Shown here piece after piece: positions 8,534 to 12,066 of a stretch of 12,066 bases of DNA. The translations under genes and the position numbers were made by a program. Origin of the DNA: Firmicutes bacterium UBA3871 (GTDB lineage: Bacteria; Bacillota; Clostridia; Peptostreptococcales; Anaerovoracaceae). How positions within the stretch are numbered: the stretch's first letter is position 1; each line of letters begins with the position of its first letter. Below the pieces are notes generated by a model that worked only from the letters and a program-made list of their open reading frames with translations, did not search any database and was not told the origin of the DNA. The stretch lies in contig DGGP01000099.1 of the NCBI GenBank assembly GCA_002392265.1, positions 1 to 12,066 of the forward strand. The letters are read 5' to 3'.

Positions 8534-8992
8534 GTGTACTTGATCAGCGCGTGCCTTCTCGGTGAAAACTGCAAATATAGCGGCGGAAACAACCTCAGCG
8601 ATTGCGTGAAATCGTTTGCGGAAAAGCACAGCTTCATGCCTGTCTGCCCGGAGGTTGCCGGTGGGCTTTCCGTGCCGAGACACCCTTGTGAGATTCGCGA
8701 GGATGCGGCTGGTGGTAACACTGCCGTGGTTAATGACATCGGCGAGGATGTGACGGCTGCCTTTGAAAGCGGCGCGGAGGAAACGCTTAGGGCTGCGCAA
8801 AAGGAGGCCCGAGCCCGAGGAGAGATTATCGAAGGGGCGATATTAAAGAAAAACAGTCCGTCCTGCGGGAGCGGAAGCATTTACGACGGGACGTTTTCGC
8901 ATACGCTGATTTGCGGCGACGGGATATTCGTCCGAAGACTCAGGGAAATTGGGATACCGGTTTGGAATGAAGAAAGAAAGGATTTATTATGA
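8534..8992 (+). CDS. DUF523 family cysteine-rich protein
   Basis: A 152-residue member of the DUF523 family, whose biochemical function is, as far as I know, unproven. Seen: SACLLGENCKYSGG at 5-18, VCPEVAGGLSVPR at 37-49, ILKKNSPSCG at 103-112, and YDGTFSHTLICGDGIF at 117-132. Conserved cysteines include Cys7, Cys13, Cys38 and Cys111, which suggests metal, iron-sulfur or thiol chemistry; that is inference. No signal peptide or membrane segment is visible, so it should be cytoplasmic. The GTG start is supported by GGAGG at 8523-8527, six bases upstream. It begins 14 bases after mutS2, and its stop overlaps the argS start in ATGA, so the two are probably translationally coupled. Family assignment is firm; role unknown. 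Confidence 0.9.
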   Translation: MYLISACLLGENCKYSGGNNLSDCVKSFAEKHSFMPVCPEVAGGLSVPRHPCEIREDAAGGNTAVVNDIGEDVTAAFESGAEETLRAAQKEARARGEIIEGAILKKNSPSCGSGSIYDGTFSHTLICGDGIFVRRLREIGIPVWNEERKDLL

Positions 8993-10707
8993 TTGATTAT
9001 AAAGAATTAGTTGCAAAGGCAATATATGATGCAGGCGTGGGCCTGGAGCTCCCGGAAATTATGGATGTTGTAGAGGTACCTGCCGATGACAAGATGGGAG
9101 ACTATGCTTTCCCTTGCTTCAAGCTCGCAAAGGTGCTTAAGAAAGCACCTCCTATGATTGCAAAGGATATAGCGGGAAAACTCGAAGGGAATCCGCTTTT
9201 TGCAAAGGTTGAACCTGTTAACGCATATGTAAACATGTTTATGAGCAAAGAGGAATTCGTAAAGAGCGTTCTCTCCGAAGTAATCGAAAAGGGTGAAGGC
9301 TACGGACGCAGTGACATCGGCGGCGGCAAGACCGTTATCGTAGAGTATTCATCTCCTAACATTGCAAAGCCTTTCCATATCGGACACATCAGATCCACTG
9401 TAATCGGTAATGCCATCTACAAGCTTTACGATGCACTCGGCTACAAGACAGTAAGGATTAACCACCTCGGCGACTACGGCACGCAGTTCGGAAAGATGAT
9501 TTGCGCATACCGCCACTGGGGTAACGAGGAAGACGTAAAGAGAGAGCCTATCAAGACTCTCCTCGAATACTATACAAAGTTCCATGTTGAGGTTGAAACT
9601 CATCCTGAGCTCGATGATGAGGCAAGAGCAATCTTTGCAAAGCTCGAAAAGGGCGAGCCTGAGGAAGTGCGTCTGTGGCAGTGGTTCAGAGACGAGTCAC
9701 TCAAGGAGTTTAACCGCGTATATGACATGCTCGGAATCAGCTACGATTCGTATGCAGGCGAAAGCTTTTACTCAGACAAAATGCCTGCAATCGAAAAGGA
9801 GCTCGAGGAAAAGGGCCTCATGAAGGAATCCGAGGGCGCAATGATAGTGGACCTCGAGCCTTACGGAATGCCGCCTGCACTTATAAAGAAGTCCGACGGT
9901 TCATCCCTCTACATTACCAGAGACCTCGCGGCAGCAAATTACCGCAAGGATCACTACAATTTCTACAAGAATCTATACATCGTTGCATCCCAGCAGAATC
10001 TGCACTTCCAGCAGTGGATCAAGATCCTCGAGCTGATGGGCAGAGAATGGGCGCACGACTGCGTACATATTCCTTTCGGACTTGTGTCACTCGAAGACGG
10101 CACAATGTCCACCAGACACGGCAGAGTCGTATTCCTCGAGGATGTATTAAACCGTGCGGTTGAAAAGACAAAGGAAATCATACTTGAAAAGAATCCTAAT
10201 GCGGAAAACGTCGACGAAATAGCAAAGGCTGTTGGCATTGGCGCAGTTATTTTCCAGGAGCTTTCAAACAGCAAGATAAAGGACTATGTATTCAGCTGGA
10301 ACAAGGTATTAAACTTTGAAGGCGAGACGGGCCCTTATGTTCAGTATGCACATGCAAGAGCATGCTCAGTACTCAGAAATGCGGGTGATTCAGTGGTTGC
10401 GGCAGCACAGAAGGTTGAAAGCCTTGACATGAATTATCTCACAGGCGAGTCCGCATACAAGCTTGCAAAGGAAATCTATGACTTCCCTGCAGCTATTTTA
10501 GAGGCAGCCGAAAAGTACGAGCCGTCAATTCTGACACGCCACATTGTTGATGTCGCTCAGAGCTTTAACAAGTTCTACTATGACGAGCACATTCTCGTTG
10601 ACAACGAAGCCGAAAAGCTTGCAAAGGTGGCGCTCGTTTATGCGGCAAAGTCAACAATTGCGGCAGGACTTAATCTCCTCGGCATGAAGGCACCTGAAAA
10701 GATGTAA
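8989..10707 (+). CDS. argS: Arginine-tRNA ligase
   Basis: Cytoplasmic class Ia synthetase that charges tRNA-Arg with arginine and ATP; it needs tRNA for the activation step. The 572 residues are normal length. An N-terminal tRNA D-loop-binding domain spans about 1-90. The Rossmann catalytic domain follows, with SSPNIAKPFHIGHIRST; the HIGH motif is His130 to His133. The KMSKS position reads TMSTRHG (Met373 to Gly378), and the loss of the first Lys is usual for many ArgRS. The C-terminal DALR anticodon-binding helices start near 455 (ETGPYVQYAHARACSVLRNA) and end in GLNLLGMKAPEKM. The start codon overlaps the DUF523 stop; AAAGGA at 8977-8982 is the ribosome binding site. Its Ala and Pro codons are mostly GCA/GCT and CCT, unlike the DNA downstream. 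Confidence 0.97.
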   Translation: MIDYKELVAKAIYDAGVGLELPEIMDVVEVPADDKMGDYAFPCFKLAKVLKKAPPMIAKDIAGKLEGNPLFAKVEPVNAYVNMFMSKEEFVKSVLSEVIEKGEGYGRSDIGGGKTVIVEYSSPNIAKPFHIGHIRSTVIGNAIYKLYDALGYKTVRINHLGDYGTQFGKMICAYRHWGNEEDVKREPIKTLLEYYTKFHVEVETHPELDDEARAIFAKLEKGEPEEVRLWQWFRDESLKEFNRVYDMLGISYDSYAGESFYSDKMPAIEKELEEKGLMKESEGAMIVDLEPYGMPPALIKKSDGSSLYITRDLAAANYRKDHYNFYKNLYIVASQQNLHFQQWIKILELMGREWAHDCVHIPFGLVSLEDGTMSTRHGRVVFLEDVLNRAVEKTKEIILEKNPNAENVDEIAKAVGIGAVIFQELSNSKIKDYVFSWNKVLNFEGETGPYVQYAHARACSVLRNAGDSVVAAAQKVESLDMNYLTGESAYKLAKEIYDFPAAILEAAEKYEPSILTRHIVDVAQSFNKFYYDEHILVDNEAEKLAKVALVYAAKSTIAAGLNLLGMKAPEKM

Positions 10708-10711
10708 GAGG
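10708..10711 (+). promoter_or_regulatory. Ribosome binding site for the TTG-started radical SAM gene
   Basis: GAGG immediately follows the argS stop and is 7 bases before TTG at 10719. The first in-frame ATG (10734) has no comparable site and would remove the MRYEG start that I recall as typical of this family. Confidence 0.65.
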
Positions 10712-10718
10712 TAAAACT

Positions 10719-11597
10719 TTGAGATACGAAGGAATGATATATCGCCCGCCAAGTGAGGCATACAGCTACCTTTTACAGGTGACTGTGGGCTGTTCGCACA
10801 ACAAATGCACATTCTGCAGCATGTACAAGGACAAGAAATTTCACGTTCGTCCCATGGCAGAAATTCTCGAAGACCTCAGCATGGCACGCGAGTACTATGA
10901 CCGCGTGGGCCGCATTTTTCTGTGCGACGGCGATGCGCTGTGCCTTGCGACCGACAAGCTGCTCAAGATCCTGAACACGCTCACGGCGACGTTCCCGGAA
11001 TGCGAGCGGATTGGCATCTACGGCTATCCGGGCGACATCCTGAGAAAGTCCGAGGAGGAGCTTAGGTCGCTCAAAGAGGCAGGCCTCTCGATCGTCTATA
11101 TCGGCGCGGAGTCCGGCAGCGACATGATCCTTAACCAGATCCACAAGGACGTGACGCGCGCGGAGATCATCGAAGCCGTGCAGAAGGCCGAGCGGTGCGG
11201 GCTCACGACGTCCGTGACGTTCATCAACGGCCTCGGCGGCAGAGAGCACTGGAGAGAGCATGCGGTCGAGACCGGCACCATGATCGGCGAGATGGGGGCG
11301 AGCTATGTGGCGCTCCTGACGCTCATGCTGGAGCCCGGCGCGCCGCTGGTGGACGATGTCAGGTCCGGCAAGTTCGAGGTGCTGAGCGGGGAGGAGATCG
11401 TCGCAGAAACGCTCCTCATGCTGCAGAACATGGATGTGCCGGAGGAAACGCCGTGCGTCTTCCGCAGCAACCACGCATCGAACTACGTCTCGCTGCGCGG
11501 CGACCTGCCGAAGGACAAAGACCGGATGATGGACCAGCTGAAGAACGCGCTGGCACATACGGAACTTCTGAAAGACGAAGCGTTCCGTGTACTGTAA
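10719..11597 (+). CDS. Radical SAM protein, substrate unknown
   Basis: A 292-residue cytoplasmic radical SAM enzyme: an iron-sulfur cluster should cleave S-adenosylmethionine to a 5'-deoxyadenosyl radical. The substrate is not deducible. The cluster motif GCSHNKCTFCSMYK has Cys25, Cys30 and Cys33, that is CX4CX2C rather than the common CX3CX2C. Further core signs are FLCDGDAL after the second strand, IYGYPGDIL, and YIGAESGSDMIL, the usual SAM-contacting GxESG. The tail NHASNYVSLRGDLPKDK resembles, from memory, a group of COG1032-type proteins found in clostridia. No B12-binding, TRAM or SPASM domain is visible. TTG start with GAGG upstream; 11 bases after argS, so probably the last gene of the operon. 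Base composition changes inside the gene: the first 180 or so bases resemble the upstream genes, while the rest is much richer in GC with many GCG, ACG and CTC codons. Confidence 0.88.
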   Translation: MRYEGMIYRPPSEAYSYLLQVTVGCSHNKCTFCSMYKDKKFHVRPMAEILEDLSMAREYYDRVGRIFLCDGDALCLATDKLLKILNTLTATFPECERIGIYGYPGDILRKSEEELRSLKEAGLSIVYIGAESGSDMILNQIHKDVTRAEIIEAVQKAERCGLTTSVTFINGLGGREHWREHAVETGTMIGEMGASYVALLTLMLEPGAPLVDDVRSGKFEVLSGEEIVAETLLMLQNMDVPEETPCVFRSNHASNYVSLRGDLPKDKDRMMDQLKNALAHTELLKDEAFRVL

Positions 11598-11613
11598 TAT
11601 ACGAAGAAATGAA

Positions 11614-11639
11614 AAAGCCGGCACGAATCTGCCGGCTTT
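11614..11639. terminator. Hairpin at the end of the operon
   Basis: A perfect 10-bp inverted repeat, AAAGCCGGCA (11614-11623) and TGCCGGCTTT (11630-11639), has a 6-base loop. On the + strand only three Ts follow the GC-rich stem, so termination may be partial. On the - strand the stem is followed by a run of five Ts, making it a better terminator in that direction, although no - strand gene is seen in the window. The hairpin starts 17 bases after the radical SAM stop and ends directly against the ribosome binding site of the next gene. Confidence 0.65.
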
Positions 11640-11649
11640 GGAGATACTT

Positions 11650-12066
11650 ATGCGCAAAGAACTCGACCTCACCTGGCGTGACGACCGCCTTTCGCAATAC
11701 GTCAAACCGCTCCTCAAGGCGTTCGTCTTCGGGGAGTTTTCGGATGCCTTCCTCGCGCGGGAGTCTTTCCCGGCGGGCCTCGCACCGGTCATGAAAGGCG
11801 TGCCCATCCCGCTGCAGCAGGGCGACCTCGTCGACTTTGCGGGCAGCAAGGGCCTCGCACCGGACAAGATCTGCGAGAACATGATCCGCGTCATGGCGTG
11901 CGATCCGCATTTTGAATACGTGCCCGCATACCGACAGTACATCCGCTCGATGTTTTCGCGGGGCGGGATGCAGCGGTCCCTGCTGGCGATGTGCCAGAAA
12001 GAGCTCAATGAGGAGAAATACCTCGATGCGCTGCTGCATGCGCGCGGGGCGCTGATTCTGGCCGCT
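11650..12066 (+). CDS. Unrecognised protein, 3'-truncated
   Basis: An open frame of 139 codons runs from ATG to the window end with no stop. GGAG at 11640-11643 lies 6 bases before the ATG, which supports a real start. The product begins MRKELDLTWRDDRLSQYV and has no signal peptide, membrane segment or metal motif that I can identify. It is rich in Leu, Ala and Arg and looks mostly helical. The stretch EEKYLDALLHARGALIL near the break could be a TPR-like helix, but that is weak. A soluble helical or TPR-type protein is the best guess. Base composition is high (sampled lines 62-68% GC), matching the later part of the radical SAM gene, not the upstream operon. It is separated from the radical SAM gene by the hairpin but runs in the same direction. 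Confidence 0.65.
   Translation, partial: MRKELDLTWRDDRLSQYVKPLLKAFVFGEFSDAFLARESFPAGLAPVMKGVPIPLQQGDLVDFAGSKGLAPDKICENMIRVMACDPHFEYVPAYRQYIRSMFSRGGMQRSLLAMCQKELNEEKYLDALLHARGALILAA

Larger units (their letters stand above)
1239..11597 (+). other. Probable operon: methyltransferase-pheST-zapA-mutS2-DUF523-argS-radical SAM
   Basis: Eight same-strand genes are separated by gaps of 21, 18, 18, 24, 14, -4 and 11 bases, with no terminator-like hairpin between them, and are bounded by hairpins at 1190-1218 and 11614-11639. Co-transcription is therefore likely, though internal promoters in the long coding regions cannot be excluded. Confidence 0.65.

Noticed and set aside
8215..8880. A 221-codon - strand frame across the mutS2 end and DUF523
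   Set aside because: It is antisense to the Smr and DUF523 motifs, with Ser/Pro-rich composition typical of shadow frames.
11195..11794. A 199-codon + strand frame overlapping the radical SAM 3' end and the next gene
   Set aside because: Its translation is Arg/Gly/Ala/His low-complexity, as from a shifted frame, and both overlapped frames have better starts and family or ribosome-binding support.
10773..12008. A 411-codon open frame on the - strand across the radical SAM gene and its neighbour
   Set aside because: It is antisense to a gene with clear radical SAM motifs, its translation is rich in Arg, His and Val with no recognisable domain, and long antisense frames are expected in GC-rich coding DNA.

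Overview
The window looks like chromosomal core DNA of a low-to-moderate GC Bacillota, most likely a clostridial anaerobe. Evidence is the FtsZ, PheS (with an inserted CxxC/CxxC zinc-knuckle-like loop), ZapA and MutS2 sequence types, the strong GGAGG-type ribosome binding sites, and a gene order that condenses the Bacillus run ysgA-pheS-pheT-(rnhC)-zapA-(cvpA-polX)-mutS2. A family-level placement (for example near Clostridiales Family XIII) is only a guess. All ten genes lie on the + strand.

Layout: the window opens inside ftsZ (cell-division GTPase, 5' end missing), which ends at a hairpin terminator. A tightly packed run then follows from about 1239 to 11597, with gaps of 24 bases or fewer: a SpoU/TrmH-family rRNA 2'-O-methyltransferase, pheS, pheT, zapA, mutS2, a DUF523 gene, argS (overlapping DUF523 by ATGA), and a radical SAM protein of unknown substrate started by TTG. 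A second hairpin follows. After it comes the beginning of one more gene, cut by the window end, whose product I do not recognise.

Functionally the run combines translation (rRNA methylation, Phe-tRNA and Arg-tRNA charging), division (ZapA, partner of the FtsZ encoded just upstream) and DNA or ribosome rescue (MutS2). No mobile element, CRISPR array, tRNA, rRNA or phage gene was seen, and no T-box leader precedes pheST. No gene-free stretch exceeds 75 bases.

I did not find a convincing new biological system. The items most worth a second look are a GC step inside the radical SAM gene (sampled lines go from about 40-55% to about 60-67% GC near 10,900), the unrecognised truncated gene behind a hairpin that abuts its ribosome binding site, a second C-terminal-peptide-like motif in FtsZ, and the CX4CX2C iron-sulfur motif of the radical SAM protein.
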